From the NCBI GenBank assembly GCA_963556255.1, contig OY744615.1, forward strand, positions 47,190,648 through 47,254,647: a stretch of DNA of 64,000 nt, read 5' to 3'. Under the pieces are notes generated by a model that was not told where the DNA came from, did not search any database, and worked only from the letters and a program-made list of their open reading frames with translations. This DNA is from Allolobophora icterica (Eukaryota > Annelida > Clitellata > Crassiclitellata > Lumbricidae). The translations under genes were made by a program, and so were the position numbers. This document shows positions 31,201 through 43,565 of the stretch, in pieces. Positions within the stretch are counted from its first letter, which is position 1. Each line of letters starts with the position of its first letter.

Positions 31201-34200
31201 TCACCTGTGGCTTATGATACAATCGGTGAATTTTGTCAAACGAAAAACATGCAAAATAATTGATGAGCACTCGCTTGTTGAGAATTATAATGATATATAA
31301 TGATATATAATGATATATAATGATATATAATGATATATGTGTGTTGTGTTTGTGTGTCGACAGCTCGAGCCGTTTTCTGGCATTCAAGCGCTCACATACT
31401 TGGCGAGGCGATGGAGCGTCATTATGGTGGACACCTCTGCTATGGACCTCCGATTGACGAGGGATTCTATTATGACATGGCTTTGGAAAACAGGTACTAC
31501 ATTCCACGCATATGCAAATGCCCCACACACATAGGGTGTAATAGTATGTATGTATATATGTATGGATAAATGTGTTTATGTATGTACACATGTATGTATG
31601 TATGTATGTACGTATGTATGTATGTAAGAAAGCCTATATGCATGTACATATGTGGGTGTACATATATAAATGTATTTATATTTATGTGTATCTACGTATG
31701 CATGTATGTGTGTTTGTATAAACATACGTATTGATTGAAGACGAGACGGTGTTGTGGTGTGTGTAAAAGATGATTTTTAAGGAAATCATGTTAAGTGTGA
31801 TCATGATCGTTAATCGTATTATGTGCATAACGTTTAACAACTGTGAGATTAATTGAAGCATTGTCTTGTGTTGCTAGGCAGGTGTCGCCGTACGATTATC
31901 CGAACCTGGAGACAGTCGTAAAGAAGATCGTGAAGGACAAGCAACCGTTTGAACGACTCGAGATGAAGAAAGAGGATCTGCTGAAAATGTTTCAGGTAGG
32001 CCTATCGACAAATGACAATAGCAGCAACTCTCCAAACAACAAGAAGAAAGATAACAGCAGCAACTGTCCTAAGAACAATTGCCTGTACCACTAGTAATCA
32101 TATTTACTTGTTCATTCAGTGCCTCTACAAGCAGACATTACCGGTAGATACCCCACCAAGTGAGCGATAGTCTAGTGGTTAGAGTGTTGGACTGCCAATC
32201 CTCTTATCAGAGGTTCAAATCCCCACAATGGCAGAAATTTACTGTGGTCTCTCAGCTCCATACACGCCTCGCATAGCCAGCCCAGCTGAGCACCTCGGAC
32301 CAGTCTATTTTGAATTGGTGATATATAAATTTGCATTTACCATTGCCCGTTACCATTAGTGAATGCAGTGTTGGTTGGAAGATTAGGTGGTGTGAGGTAA
32401 GGCTGGCTACCTGCCCTTGTATGCTGAGACTAAGAAAAATGAAGGTGCTGGCACTTCATACCGATGGCTACCTCTCCGTATAGCTTCGACAACAAGCAGA
32501 CTTCTGAGGAGGAGAGTTGCTCCCAGCTGGATGACAGAAGATCGCAATGGAATGGCCTGTTGCTTTCAAAATAGAGTAGAGGAAATGGTAAAAGAAACTC
32601 GTGAAACAGATTGCATGGTAGTCTGCTCCAGAGTGAAGGGCCAACCACGGCAAAGCTACCATGTTGCAGTGTGAGGTACGAGATGGAGGGACAGTCAGAA
32701 CAACACTATTATCTTCAGTCTTTGGCTGACCTATGATGCTATATAAATCGTATTATTGTTATTATCATTATATTGTCATTATTATGTGTTTGTGTTAACG
32801 TGTGTTATAGTGTGTTAACATGTCTTAACAAGTGAATATGTGTTTTCAATAGTACAACGAATTCAAACTGAGAATCATCAATGAGAAGATCGATACTCCG
32901 AGGACTACTGTCTACCGATGTGGTCCTCTGATTGACCTCTGTCGCGGCCCTCACGTCCGCCACACGGGGAAGGTCAAGGCCCTTCAGATCACCAAGGTCA
33001 GTCCATCATTTCACTTGCTGAGAGTTATGTGTTGTGAATGTTGGTGGAGTTTGAAAGCGGTTTCCCAGAACTTGTGACTCATTACTGGAGCAATGTGTGT
33101 TCTTGCGGTGAGAGTTTGGGATCATACAAGTGAGGAAATGTGTTCAGGTGGTAATGGTTCATGGTTTGATGGTTCATGGTATGGTGGTTGGTGATGGTTC
33201 ATGGTGGTTATGGGGCGTGGTGGCTCAGTGGTAAGTTCGGCGCCTTGTGACCGACCGGAGGGTTGCAGGTTCGAATCCCACTCTAGCCGCTGCGTACGGA
33301 CCTTGGGCAAGTCCTTCACTCACGATTGCTCGTGGCGCTTCGGCGTGAAAACTCCGACACAGTATCAAATGCTTAGTCGGGAGCGCCTCTGAGTAGTAGC
33401 AGACTTGAGGAGGCGCTATAGAAATATCCGAAATAAAAAAAGGTAGATGTTTCATGGCGGTTGGTGATGGTTCTTGGTGGTGATGGTTCTTGGTGGTGAT
33501 GGTTCGTGGTGGTGATGGTTTATGGTGGTGATGGTTCTTGGTGGAGATGTTCCATGGTAGTCATGGTTCATGGTGGTTGTGGTTGGGCTTTGGTGTGCAT
33601 AACCGAATTGTTACAAACATTGATTTGTTTCCTGTTTCTTTAAAGAATTCGGCAACATACTGGGAGGGCAAAGCTGACAGGGAGAGTCTGCAGCGCATCT
33701 ACGGCATCTCGTTTCCCGATACGAAGCAGCTCAAGGAGTGGCAGAGGATCCAGGAGGAGGCGGCCAAGCGTGACCATCGCAAACTGGGACGTGTAGGTGT
33801 CAATAGAAATGTGTTGTTCTGAAATGCCAACATGGAATCTGTTATAAGAAATGAGTTGACCCTATTAGCGGAACTTCTTGTCCTTGTGGTTTCACCTTTG
33901 AATACTGTTTTTGGATATTTTTCAGCATCCCAGGTTTAATGCAAATCAGATAAATAGCCAGTTGGTTAAGTAAGTAAGTAAGTATATTCTTTATTAAACC
34001 AGCTGCCAAACAGCACTCTGGTGAACAACGTCTGTTGTTAGCATGATCGTCTTAGAAAAAGACTGTATTATGCCAAACTAATTTCTATCGACGTCAACGG
34101 CCTTTGTTGCCATAAGATGTCGTTAAACTCTGGATCCTTCATGCTCGTCTTAGACACCTTTAAAACGGTGTCAAGCGATGCTATATAAGGATGGGACATG

Positions 34201-37200
34201 ATAGGTGATCCTCTTCCTCTGAGACGGTAGCTGTATTTGGACCTTGAGCAAGTCCTTCACTCACAATTGCTCAGCACCATTGACTGATGCTTCATCATTA
34301 GATGGTGCTTAATAAATGCATAATAATAATAATAATAATGATAATAATAATCATAATAAAATAATGTTGCTTCGTGCCTCAGATGCAGATTTGCTAACCT
34401 TGTGCATGTAGTAAATGCATTATACTAATAATTTAGGTGATATAATTAGATAATTAGCCACTTGTAGTAGACCCTCAGACTTCATAGGCGCACTTTGGTC
34501 GATGGATGTCGTTCTACTGTTGCCAATTACAAGCTTCAATAATTACAATTAAAGGTGGAATATGATTTCTGTTTTATTTGTTTAGTTATTATTTCTTGTG
34601 TTGATTGTCGATTTGTAGGACCAGGAGTTGTTCTTCTTTCATGAACTGAGTCCAGGCAGCTGTTTCTTCCTGCCGAAGGGTGCCCACATCTACAACACCC
34701 TCTGCAACATGATGAGGGTAAGTCAGCCGGACAATGCACATGGGGCGCAACATGGCATCTGATTGGTGCAATGGTTGCATGGAAACTCCAGGTGTAGGAA
34801 TTTTCCCCCTGCCATGGTACGGTTGCCGATTGGTTAGAGCGCTCACCTTGTAACGCGGAGGGTACGGATTCGATCCTCCTCCTTTGAGATGGTTACTGTG
34901 TAGGGACCTTGAGCAAGTCCTTCGCTCATAATTGATAAGCGCCATCGATTGATGTTTGTTCGTTAGATAGCCACGCTTAATAAATGCATATTAATAATAA
35001 ATGCGTAATAATAATAATTGCTTAATAATAATAAATGAGTAATAATAATAAATGAGTCATAATTATAAATGAGTCATAATAATAAATGCGTAGTAATAAT
35101 AAATGAGTCATAATAATAAATACTTTAATAATAATAAATAATATTGTTACCTTGGTCTGTAGTCGGAGTATCTGAAGAGAGGGTTCACAGAGGTCGTCTC
35201 GCCGAATCTCTACAACGTCAAACTGTGGGAGGCTTCGGGTCATTGGGAGCACTACGCGGTACGTCCGATTTCACCTTCAGTTCATTGATGCGTGTCTTTC
35301 CTTGATCTTTCCACTCTTTTCAGTTGTCTGTGCTTTGAGTTTACTCTGTTCTTCGATTTTCCATTCTTTAATTTTTCTTTACTTCGAGTTTTCAGTTTTC
35401 TCATTCTTTAGGGTTTTTTGTCTCTTTTTTTTCGTTCTAAAATTCTGGAACAGGAAAGTTCTGTAATTTTCTTCTCCTTGAGTTCTCTTTCTTTGATTTT
35501 TCTGTTCTTAGTCTGCCAAATTTTATCGCTCCCTTCTAGCAACTTTTGTTCTGTCTTTCCTGGTTTAAATTGAAGTTATTGGTAAGTGGCATATTAAATA
35601 TAAAATTTGCCATCATATTACAGTGCATTTTTAAGTATGCTACAGAAATATTTTCTCACTTTATAACTGGTTTCCAGATATAACTGCAGCAGAAACCCGT
35701 TATGACACTGTCTCGGTTACCCATAGTAAGAACCGCCATATTACGAGTTCAGGTTTTAATGACTTTCTATGATTGAAGTCATTCTGGGATCCATGTCCCC
35801 GACTGAGTTATATCAGAATTGGTGTTGTAGTGAAGTGCGATTTACCAAGTCCCTAGTGTGCTTGTATTTGACTGCTGGTGATTTTTCTTTAGGAGCACAT
35901 GTTCTCGTTTGAATCTGAAGGCGAAAAGTTTGCTTTGAAGCCAATGAACTGCCCAGGCCACTGGTAGGAGATTCATAACCGTAATAGCGTATTTATATAG
36001 CACCTTTTCGAGAAAACCAGTTGACTGAATTCTGCACAATGCACTACTTGCAAGATTCGAAGGGAAAAGAAACAAAGGCTGACTAAGACTATGCTGGGTA
36101 GATTATAATATATGTGAGGACATAACATCACAGACTAACACTAAACGGAGCAGTGGACTTGATGAATGAATGAAGACAATGGAGATCATTTATTCTTACC
36201 CATCGCCGCCAGATGGCAGGTGTCGGGAACTGATGATGACGATACGAGGCACAAGACCATGATTGAATAGAATGGTCTAAGACAGTGATCGCTGGCAAAA
36301 TGGAGGAACAGAAAGGGGAGGAAGAGACTTGTTCATTCATTCATTCATTCATTATTGTCATCCACATTTTTATTTTCTTACTATTTCTAGCTACCATTCT
36401 GAGGACATTCACTGGTATTCTGAATAAACTAAAAGGTTAATTAATTAAACAATTGACCAATTAATTAGTTAAACAATTAACCAGTTAATAAATTAAGCAG
36501 TTAAACCATTAATGAAATAATCAACCCATTAATTAATTAGCCAACCTTCCTCGTTCGTGGCGCATCATACTGGACTTCAAAGTTTTCGTCTGCTTTCAGC
36601 CTGATGTTTGATCATCGTCCACGGTCGTGGAAGGAGCTGCCGATACGTTTGGCTGACTTTGGGGTCTTGCACCGGAATGAACTCTCTGGCGCCCTCTCTG
36701 GTTTGACCCGCGTCCGCCGATTCCAACAGGATGACGCCCACATCTTCTGTCGTCCAGATCAGGTTTAGATTGATCTTTAGTCGCTTTTTAGTGTAGTGGT
36801 TCTGCCAGTCAGTTTAATGGTGCTTTGGGTTGTAGTTTTATTGAATGATCTTCTGGATGTTGACCTGATTATGTCATGGTATTGACCTAATTATGACTTA
36901 ATACTGGCTTGATTATATCATGGTGTTGACCTAATTATGACTTAATACTGGCTTGATTATATCATGGTGTTGACCTAATTATGACTTAATGCTGGCTTGA
37001 TTGTATCATGGTATTGGCCTAATTATGGTATAATACTGACCTGATTATGGTGTGGTATTAACCTGATTTTGGCATGGTAATGACATGATTACAGTTTGGT
37101 TTCGATGCACCATCAGTTCATGCCTTTAACATTAGACATTAGTTTGATAGGTGTAACGTGGGAGTTTCAATAGAAGCATGTAAACAATGGTTTTACCTTC

Positions 37201-40200
37201 AACAGGTGCGTTACCATGATCTGTTGTGGTGATCTGATGACTTTGATTTGATTAGATCAAGGAAGAGATGGCTGGCTGCTTGGACTTCCTTCGCTGTATC
37301 TACACGGTCTTTGGCTTCACCTTCCAGCTGCGTCTTTCCACCCGGCCGGAGAAGTTCCTTGGAGATGTCGAGCAGTGGAACGAGGCAGAACAGGTCTCTA
37401 TTGGCTACATCCGTGTAATGTAACGTTTGTGAAACTTATATAGCTCCTGTAGAAGGCTCATTGCACTTGAGTAGTCTCCAGTGTTTAATGACATCTTATG
37501 GCTGCCAGGGCCGTTGACGTCGCCCTCCTCTTTCATCCTGGTTCGGACTGGCACTACTGGAGTGCAGACAGTGGTGGAGTTTCATTTCATTCTGCTTTTT
37601 TGATACAGTTTAAAGAGTCGTAAGTGTTACTAGTTATTCTCAAAGCTGCATGCTAGTACAGATGCAACTGTAGTAATGATGATTGCAAATTTATATAGCG
37701 TCTTTTCAAGAGAGACTCGTCAGAGGCACTCCCGACCTAACACAATGAAACCACGATCGAACAAAATGGTCTTCAAGCGTTTGTGGAAAAGATGTAAAAA
37801 AAGAGGTTATTATCTTTCTGCATTAGACACTGGTGTGATGGAAGTTACTAATTACTGATGATGACTCTGCATTGTCTGATTTCTTTTGTTCTAAACAGCA
37901 ACTGAAGGAGAGCCTGGATGAGTTTGGCGACAAGTGGGAGTATAACCATGGCGACGGCGCCTTCTACGGACCCAAGGTACTGCCTCTGCTGCGTATTCAC
38001 ATCTCATCGGAGATTGTAATTGTAAAGACTGGATATTTATATTTATATAGAGCAAAACAGTACATAGGTGCTGAAGATATATATTCGGAGATGTTCATAG
38101 ATAGGGGTCGTCCATACAGGAAGTCCGCAAAATATGACCCACTTTTGACCCCTCCCTCCCCCTTGTCCGCATTTGTCCGCAAAATATGACCCCTCCCTCC
38201 CCCGTCACTGCGGACGTCCTTTATGGATGACCCCATACTTTCTGTACTTGAGTTTATGCAAGTTGCTTAGCGTACAATGGACATGTCAAGAACTGCCATA
38301 GATGCAAGTTGATGCTGTAGTGAGGTTTGCTTTCTAAAGCGGAACTAAAGATGGATCCATGTGCGTGGACAGTAGCAGGTTGGTTAGAGTGCTCGCCTTG
38401 TAATGCAGATAGTGCAGTTCGAATTTCTGTTCAGGTGGCCACCATGTAGAGATCTTGAGCAAGTCCTTCCCTCCCAACTGTACAGCGCCATCGACTGATG
38501 CTTAGTCATTAGGTAGTGATGATTAGTAAATGCAGGTGTAATAGAAGGAGGGCAGTACCCTAAGCTAGCTCTGTTGGGCAGTACTTCATTTTCTTAGTGG
38601 ACCAAGGTGGAGCAGAAATCTCGAAACTATTTTATGCCCTGGTGAGGATGTTAACCCCTGACCTCGCGATCGACTGTCCAGCATGATAACCACTACACTA
38701 TTGAAAACCCCTGCAGTTACAATAATAATAACGCTGAGAATGTTGTCTTTCAGATTGACATAACCATTATGGATGCGCTGAGGAGACCGCATCAGTGTGC
38801 CACGATTCAGCTGGACTTCCAGCTGCCGCAGCGATTCAACCTCACTTATATCAGGTCAGTTGGTTAATTAGCCAGTTAATTAGTTAGTTTATTAGTTGGT
38901 TGATTAGTTAGTTAATTAGTTAGTTACCCAGACTCTTTATATAGCTCCTTTTAAGTACCTCTCATAAGTGTGTGGTAGTCTAGTGGTTAGCGCGCTGGAC
39001 TGTCGACCGAGAGGTCTGAAGTTCAAATCCCCACCATGGCAGAAATTTGTTTAGAGATTTCTGCTCCACCTGGGCCCATAGCTGAGGGGCTTAAGGGACT
39101 GTTCTTTTCTCTTGTATTGACTGTTTTGTTTTTGTTAACAGTGGTGATGAAAAGAGCGAAAGGAAACGGCCCGTGATCATTCACAGGGCGATCCTTGGAT
39201 CCGTTGAACGTATGATCGCCATTTTATGTGAAAGCTACGGTGGAAAATGGTACGTGTTACAACGTAAACCAAAGTGTAACCATGCATGGAATAAGCTTTG
39301 TATGTAATACACCAGGGGCCTTTGTGAATAACAACTTTTGCAATACAATACAACTGTATTTGACACAATACAATACAAGTATTTGATACAATACAACACA
39401 ACTGTATTTGATACAATACAATACCACTATTTGATACAATACAACTGTATTTGACACAATACAGTACAGCTATATTTGATACAATACCACTATTTGATAC
39501 AATACAATACAACTGTATCTAATACAATTCAACTGAATAAGATATATTGCCCTCCCAAAATTCGGAAGTGCACACATGACCATACGACAGAACATTGATG
39601 GTGCTGAGTTGTGCTTGATGGACTTGCTCAAGGTCCTTACATAGTGACCACATGAGTGATTCCCGTACTGTCAGCATTACAGGCTGAGCGTTCTATCCAT
39701 TCTGCTACCGTGCCCCACAGTGTGATGTATGCATGGACTGCAGTAACAGTTGTGTTAGAACGATGTGATCTTAACCGTTCAATGTGCTTGACCCTATCAC
39801 TGCTAGCATGTAATATGGGTAAGAGATTCTGGGCTATTGACGGCATTTGGTTGGGTTATGAAAATGATAGTTATTATTATTTATATTATTATTACTTATA
39901 TTATTATTTTTATTTATATTGTTATTATTTGTTATTGTTCCAGGCCTTTCTGGCTTTCACCAAGGCAGTGCATGGTCATTCCAGTTGCCGCACCGTTTGA
40001 TGCCTACGCACAGAAGGTTTGTTGGTGCATTCTTTTTAAGTTAGCATTTGAAGAACTGGACTTAATATTATTATTGTTACAAACATTTTTAACGCGCACA
40101 AAGTCACACAGAAATGCGAATCTGAGACTCGGGTTAGTCTGTCGTCAGGTAAAGAGCAATTAGATATCCAGATGTGTGAAAGCCAAGGAGATATAGAGTT

Positions 40201-41573
40201 TTGAGGCATTTCGTAAAGGAACAGGTAGAGTTCGAGCATCGAACAGACATTGGTAGGTGATACCTTGCCTTGGGCACAGCAACTTGGAATGCACGAGAGA
40301 CCACAACAGTGCTAAATTGAGGCTCAACCAAAAGAACCATAACCGAAGGTCTCAGACTGCAGGGTTGGATGTACACCTATGTCCAGTGATTCGGTTAATA
40401 TGTTTTAATAAGATTAGCTTTCTAAATTATTTTAAGATAGATAGTTCTAAGTGCCATATGGTACACAATACATAATTATCTGTGTTAAGAACTTCGATGT
40501 GGTAGATCCTCATTCCTTGGACGTGTAATAGTCATAATCATTCAATTGGATCGATCACCTGATTATCTTTCTCTGGTTGTACCAAAAACTAGAACTGTTC
40601 TTGGTGAACAACCTTTTTCAGTTGCTGGACCTACATTTTTGAAACTTTTCTGCATGTGTTTGATATGTCCAGTCACCTGTGTCATGTCCAGTCACCTATG
40701 TCATGTCCAGTCACCTGTGTTATGTCGATTTTAACGTAAGGTGTGACCGTGGAAGACAAGTAGGATGGCAGATGGCATGATCTGCACGTGCATGGTTGTT
40801 TGGTGATAATATATAAGTTGTCGATGGTAATCACTTGTCTTCCTTTGTTCTTTAGGTGAGGGATGAGTTGTTTGCGGCTGGATGTGTCTGTGAGGCTGAT
40901 CTCGATTCGGGCGACACAATGAACAAGAAGATCCGAAATGCTCAGCTGGCTCAGTTCAATTTCATTCTTGGTAGGCAGTCGGGTTTATTGGTCTCCGATG
41001 GTAACGGTAATTGAAGATTTATTTAGCACTACTTCAAGAGAGATTCACCGCTTTACCAACTTCAGAATACAATACAATACAAAAAAGTCGATGGAGCATG
41101 ACTGTCTAGGAGATTTGAGGAGATCCCACATGAGCTGATATTATTTGAATACGTGTGTACTTGAAAACAGTGCTGCTAAAGTGTCTTGAGTGATAATTGT
41201 AATCAAACATTTATATAGCACCAGTTCGGAAGTAAACTATAGTGTGGACTCGTTAACGTGAGGTTATTGAAAGATGTGCCTTATGATATACAGCATGTAA
41301 ACAATGTGTCGCTTAATAAGGGATAACATTGAAAAAGTGAATATTTAGTGCAGTTCTTGTCTGGTGCATTAACTAGTAATCAGAGGCACAATAAAATAAA
41401 CGAACCTTTGTCATTTTTAAACAGTCGTTGGTGAGAAGGAACAACAGAACGGAACCGTCAACGTTCGTACGCGCGACAACAAGGTTCTCGGGGAGCAGCC
41501 AGTCGCGGTCGTAAAGGAGCGCTTCAAGCACTTCATCGAATCAAAAACCCTGGATGGCGAGGAGAAATTCTAG
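28254..41573 (+). CDS. TARS1: threonyl-tRNA synthetase, cytosolic (gene 2)
   Basis: Exons: 28254-28310, 29430-29507, 29953-30134, 30823-30938, 31364-31493, 31878-31995, 32853-32996, 33646-33792, 34619-34717, 35163-35258, 35893-35963, 36600-36762, 37256-37393, 37899-37976, 38754-38854, 39142-39249, 39944-40016, 40856-40970, 41425-41573. They give 720 aa (vertebrate enzymes about 723). The enzyme charges tRNA-Thr with threonine in the cytosol. A lysine-rich N-terminal extension is followed by a TGS domain (about 80-145), an editing domain (HSSAH near 151, RGPHVRH near 264) and a class II catalytic core. Zinc-ligand regions are NCPGH, DDAHIF and IIHRAILGS; motif 2 lies around [16 protein letters not shown] and motif 3 is GSVERM. 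The anticodon-binding domain follows from about 609. All introns are GT-AG except the first (AAG|gcatga). The start is in good context (GGGAAAATGG). Confidence 0.97.
29515..29765 (+). repeat. about 20-bp minisatellite in intron 2 of gene 2
   Basis: Variants of cagattatctgggtcaggtt and ggcttgtctgggcaaggt repeat from just after the exon 2 donor. It contains many CAGGT words. Confidence 0.85.
30220..30485 (+). mobile_element. SINE-C
   Basis: tRNA-like head tagtgtagtggttagcgtgc (A box) and gggttcaaattct (B box). Body: gcagagattt, aacgagtacactgaccgta, gtggggagatgagacggc, tgccctcataggcagaggct, gaagtcgctaacacttcata. This is the most complete copy with 45355-45620; others are at 10905, 32160, 38590, 38965 and 43545. 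Confidence 0.85.
31286..31340 (+). repeat. 10-bp tandem repeat before exon 5 of gene 2
   Basis: Five copies of taatgatata ending 23 bp before the exon start; it may replace the usual branch-point region. Confidence 0.85.
31545..31725. repeat. TATG microsatellite
   Basis: Degenerate tatgtatgtatg run in intron 5 of gene 2. Confidence 0.85.
32158..32480 (+). mobile_element. SINE-C
   Basis: tRNA-like head gatagtctagtggttagagt and aggttcaaatccccaca, then the family body through ggtgctggcacttcatac. A LINE-like remnant (minus strand [15 protein letters not shown]) appears to continue to about 32680. Confidence 0.75.
33130..33585 (+). repeat. ggtgatggttcatggt minisatellite, split by SINE-B
   Basis: Units of ggtggtgatggttcatgg flank both sides of the SINE-B at 33210-33441, so the SINE probably landed in an existing array. 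Confidence 0.8.
33210..33441 (+). mobile_element. SINE-B
   Basis: Very close to 6903-7140 throughout the tRNA-like head (gtggctcagtggtaagttcg, ggttcgaatccc), body and ggcgctatagaaatatcc tail. Confidence 0.9.
33960..34335. mobile_element. inverted repeat F core plus SINE-D 3' part
   Basis: 34088-34130 holds gacgtcaacggcctttgttg...agatgtcgttaaac (inverted core), followed by acacctttaaaacggtgtc. 34200-34330 is a 5'-truncated SINE-D (ccttgagcaagtccttcact ... aataaatgcataataat). Confidence 0.65.
34820..35000 (+). mobile_element. SINE-D
   Basis: tRNA-like head ttggttagagcgctcacctt, gattcgatcctcc. Body ccttgagcaagtccttcgct, gcgccatcgattgatg, and an AATAATA tail expanded to about 35150. Confidence 0.8.
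36000..36590. other. intron 11 of gene 2, remainder
   Basis: A 'cattcattcattcatt' run at 36331-36354 and 'attaattaaccagttaa' words at 36435-36540. Nothing else is recognised. Confidence 0.4.
36845..37145 (+). repeat. minisatellite expanded from a LINE-b tail
   Basis: Units of ttgacctaattatgacttaa plus tactggcttgattatatcatgg repeat about six times. The outer ends are LINE-b tail words (cttctggatgttgacctgat; gttcatgcctttaacattag), so the array lies inside a LINE-b tail. Confidence 0.75.
37440..37890. other. intron 13 of gene 2, repeat remnants
   Basis: 37482-37525 is a repeat-F core (atgacatcttatggctgcca gggccgttgacgtcg). 37680-37735 is an inverted 'tatatagcg...tcagaggcactcccgacc' LINE-c/SINE tail. 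37815-37860 is a LINE-b tail end. Confidence 0.55.
38104..38234. mobile_element. PIF/Harbinger-like MITE
   Basis: 131 bp with inverted termini GGGGTCGTCCATACAGG and GGGGTCATCCATAAAGG, flanked by ATA on both sides (38101-38103, 38235-38237). It is nearly palindromic, with internal inverted words (ccgcaaaatatgacccctcc). Same terminus as 19185-19491. Confidence 0.75.
38365..38545 (+). mobile_element. SINE-D
   Basis: ttggttagagtgctcgcctt, gttcgaatttc, ttgagcaagtccttccctcc, gcgccatcgactgatgctta. Confidence 0.75.
38590..38705 (-). mobile_element. SINE-C fragment
   Basis: Inverted head: ggtggttatcatgctggaca on the minus strand, then ggttaacatcctcaccaggg. It lies just before exon 15 of gene 2. Confidence 0.65.
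38965..39095 (+). mobile_element. SINE-C fragment
   Basis: gtggtagtctagtggttagc, gaagttcaaatccccaccat, gagatttctgctccacct. It is preceded by gttaattagtta simple repeats that start at the exon 15 donor. Confidence 0.75.
39335..39540 (-). repeat. minisatellite of caaatacagttgtattgtat type
   Basis: The minus strand carries repeated atcaaatacagttgtattgt words. The same unit occurs in direct orientation at 53235-53520 in gene 3. Confidence 0.85.
39598..39722 (-). mobile_element. SINE-D fragment
   Basis: Inverted ccttgagcaagtccatcaag body and inverted tRNA-like head (ggtagcagaatggatagaac). Confidence 0.65.
40070..40350. repeat. repeat shared with 11920-12180
   Basis: tcacagaaatgcgaatctga, cgtcaggtaaagagca and ggaatgcacgagagaccaca match 11945-12150 in the same order, so this is a dispersed element of unknown class. 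Confidence 0.6.
40540..40740 (+). mobile_element. LINE-b ORF2 C-terminal fragment
   Basis: Reads [26 protein letters not shown] in one frame, matching 9680-9760. It ends in a triplicated catgtccagtcacctgtgt. Confidence 0.65.
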
Positions 41574-42735
41574 ATCCACTGTATGCTTCGTTGACTTTAC
41601 AGGCTGGACGAACGTTAAGTTGTGGTTTATGGGCAGCGGATGTTTAGAGAAAACTTGCGAACTACTTGTGACGATCGTTTTTCTGTGCAGAGACTTACCT
41701 TGGCAATTTGAGTAGGATCTTTCATACAATGTAAAATCTCGGGGTGCGATTTGTGGTGAGGGGTTGGGGCGGATCCAGAGGGACCCTGTCTAGGCGTGGA
41801 CTATCCCAAATTGATTTTGGAGGGACTTAACACGGAGTGAGAATGTGAAGTGTTCGTGGCTCCCGACGGAACTTTATCCATCATAGGCTGTCCGTCTTCT
41901 GGATATTGACCTGATTACAGCTTGGTTTTGGTGCGCTATTGGTCGATACCGGACTGATCTGAAAGTAAGGAAAAGGGAAACTGGAAAGGGAAAGAATATT
42001 TCTGGAAAACTAAAGTCTGTTTTTTCAAAAGATTGCTGCCAGGTAGAAATTGACGAAGCCAGTTCAGCCTTGCATATTTGGGGCCCCTCTGTAAAATCAG
42101 TCTGGATCAGCCTGCCACTGTTGGCTGGCTATAATGGGAAACGGATCTATGGGTAGGAGGAAAATGAGTGGGGAACAACGATGTTGGGAGACCGTGAGAA
42201 CCACTTGGGGAAGGAGTGGAAGGCATAGGGAGTAAAATGTATGGGGAAACCATATCTTTGAAGAAGGTTGTCTGAGCCAGCGGAGGGGAGTTCCCCTACA
42301 AATCGCACCCTGTTGACAATATCTGCATTGACTCCTGTAGAAGATTTTGGGGTAGTTCGGTTGCGATTCTGTTCACTGTTTAAAATAGACGTTTCTGTTT
42401 AGGTTATTTTGGAAGAATGCTTCCTTTCTGAGGTGAAATCTGATACTTCTCTACCTTGATCGTAGCTTGATGAGCATGTATGAAATTGGAATTACACGAT
42501 GTAATGAAACGGTGTCGATTTCTTTGTGTTTGACGATTGTGGACCCAGAGTTTTGGGGTTCAAGTTTCCACCAAGTGGGAAAGATATCTGAAGATATTTG
42601 TCTCTAGAAAGTTCTGTTTATGCAAAGATGAGAAGGTGAAGAAATGGACTGAACACCAAACTTAGAAGTCATGTCTTTAAGGAAAAGAACAATGTCAGAA
42701 ACATGATATTGCCTAGTTAGTTGTAATTGTGATTG
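41574..42735 (+). other. 3'UTR/intergenic DNA after gene 2
   Basis: A LINE-b tail scrap lies at 41895-41950 (cttctggatattgacctgat). The rest is non-repetitive; no clear AATAAA is seen, so the transcript end is unknown. Confidence 0.4.
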
Positions 42736-43035
42736 TAATCAAACATTTATAAAAGCGCCACTCAACAATTCAGAGGCGCTCCCGACCGAAGTCCGTGCTA
42801 TTGCTAACAAAAATATGGTCTTCAGGCGTTTCCGGGACAGGGCAAGAAAAAGGCTGAGGAGCTCGAGCTGCAGTTCCTGTGGAAGACGGTTCCAACTAGA
42901 TGGGCCAACATAATCAAAACTTCTACATGTAGATTGAGCAGTAGCCCTGCGCTTGTGGGAACAAGCAGAAGGCCTCTGGCTGAGTGTGGAGCAACCAGGG
43001 ATCAAGAGACTGAGGTACAGAAGGTCTTGAGGTAT
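42735..43035 (-). mobile_element. LINE-c ORF2 C-terminal fragment
   Basis: The minus strand reads STCRSFDYVGPSSWNRLPQE, the F.Y.GP..WN.LP motif. The tail is gggagcgcctctgaattg...ggcgcttttataaatg. It is related to 12480-12735 and 51440-51740. Confidence 0.75.
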
Positions 43036-43054
43036 GAAGGAGCTACCCCGTGAT

Positions 43055-43565
43055 GGTGTAGTCACTAGTGATTAACGTAATGGTCTAGTGATTAGCGCCA
43101 TGATGTGATTAGCGTCGTGGTCTAGTGATTTTTAGAGTCATGATCTAGTGATTAGCGTCGTGGTCTAGTGCTTGGCGTCAGGGGCGTCTATCCCCCCTAA
43201 GTCATTGGAGCAACGTCCCTTTTCCCCCTCTTCTTCCCCCTTCCCGTTCCTTCCCCCCCTAAAATAGTGGCGTACACACTGACAGATCTTTCCCCCTTAA
43301 TTATTTCTTGGATGGAGCATTTGCTCCAAGGTTTCTATGGTGTAGACGCCCCTGCTTGGCGTCATGATCTAGTTATTAGCGTGATGGTCTTGTGATTAGT
43401 GCCATGGTCTAGTAATTAGCCTAATGGTCTAGTGATTAGCATAATGGTTTAGTGATGGTCTAGTGATTTGCGTCATGGTGTAGTGATTAGCGTCACGGTC
43501 TAGTGATTAGCGTCACGGTCTCGACGTGATGGTCTAGTGATTTGCGTCATGGTGTAGTGATTAGC
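43055..43565 (+). repeat. about 20-bp array of a SINE A-box sequence
   Basis: About 15 variants of atggtctagtgattagcgtc, the same words as the SINE-C head (tagtctagtggttagcgcg). The array leads into a SINE-C copy at 43545. It is interrupted by the hAT-type MITE 43179-43354. Confidence 0.85.
43179..43354. mobile_element. hAT-type MITE
   Basis: 176 bp with termini CAGGGGCGTCTA (left) and the same sequence inverted at the right end (TAGACGCCCCTG). A perfect 8-bp target duplication cttggcgt lies at 43171-43178 and 43355-43362. Confidence 0.95.

Noticed and set aside
31088..31591. 167-codon minus-strand frame
   Set aside because: It is antisense to exon 5 of threonyl-tRNA synthetase and to microsatellite sequence; the + strand protein is conserved.
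39177..39512. Minus-strand frame with repeated CIVSNSGIV
   Set aside because: Artefact of the caaatacagttgtattgtat minisatellite overlapping a TARS exon antisense.
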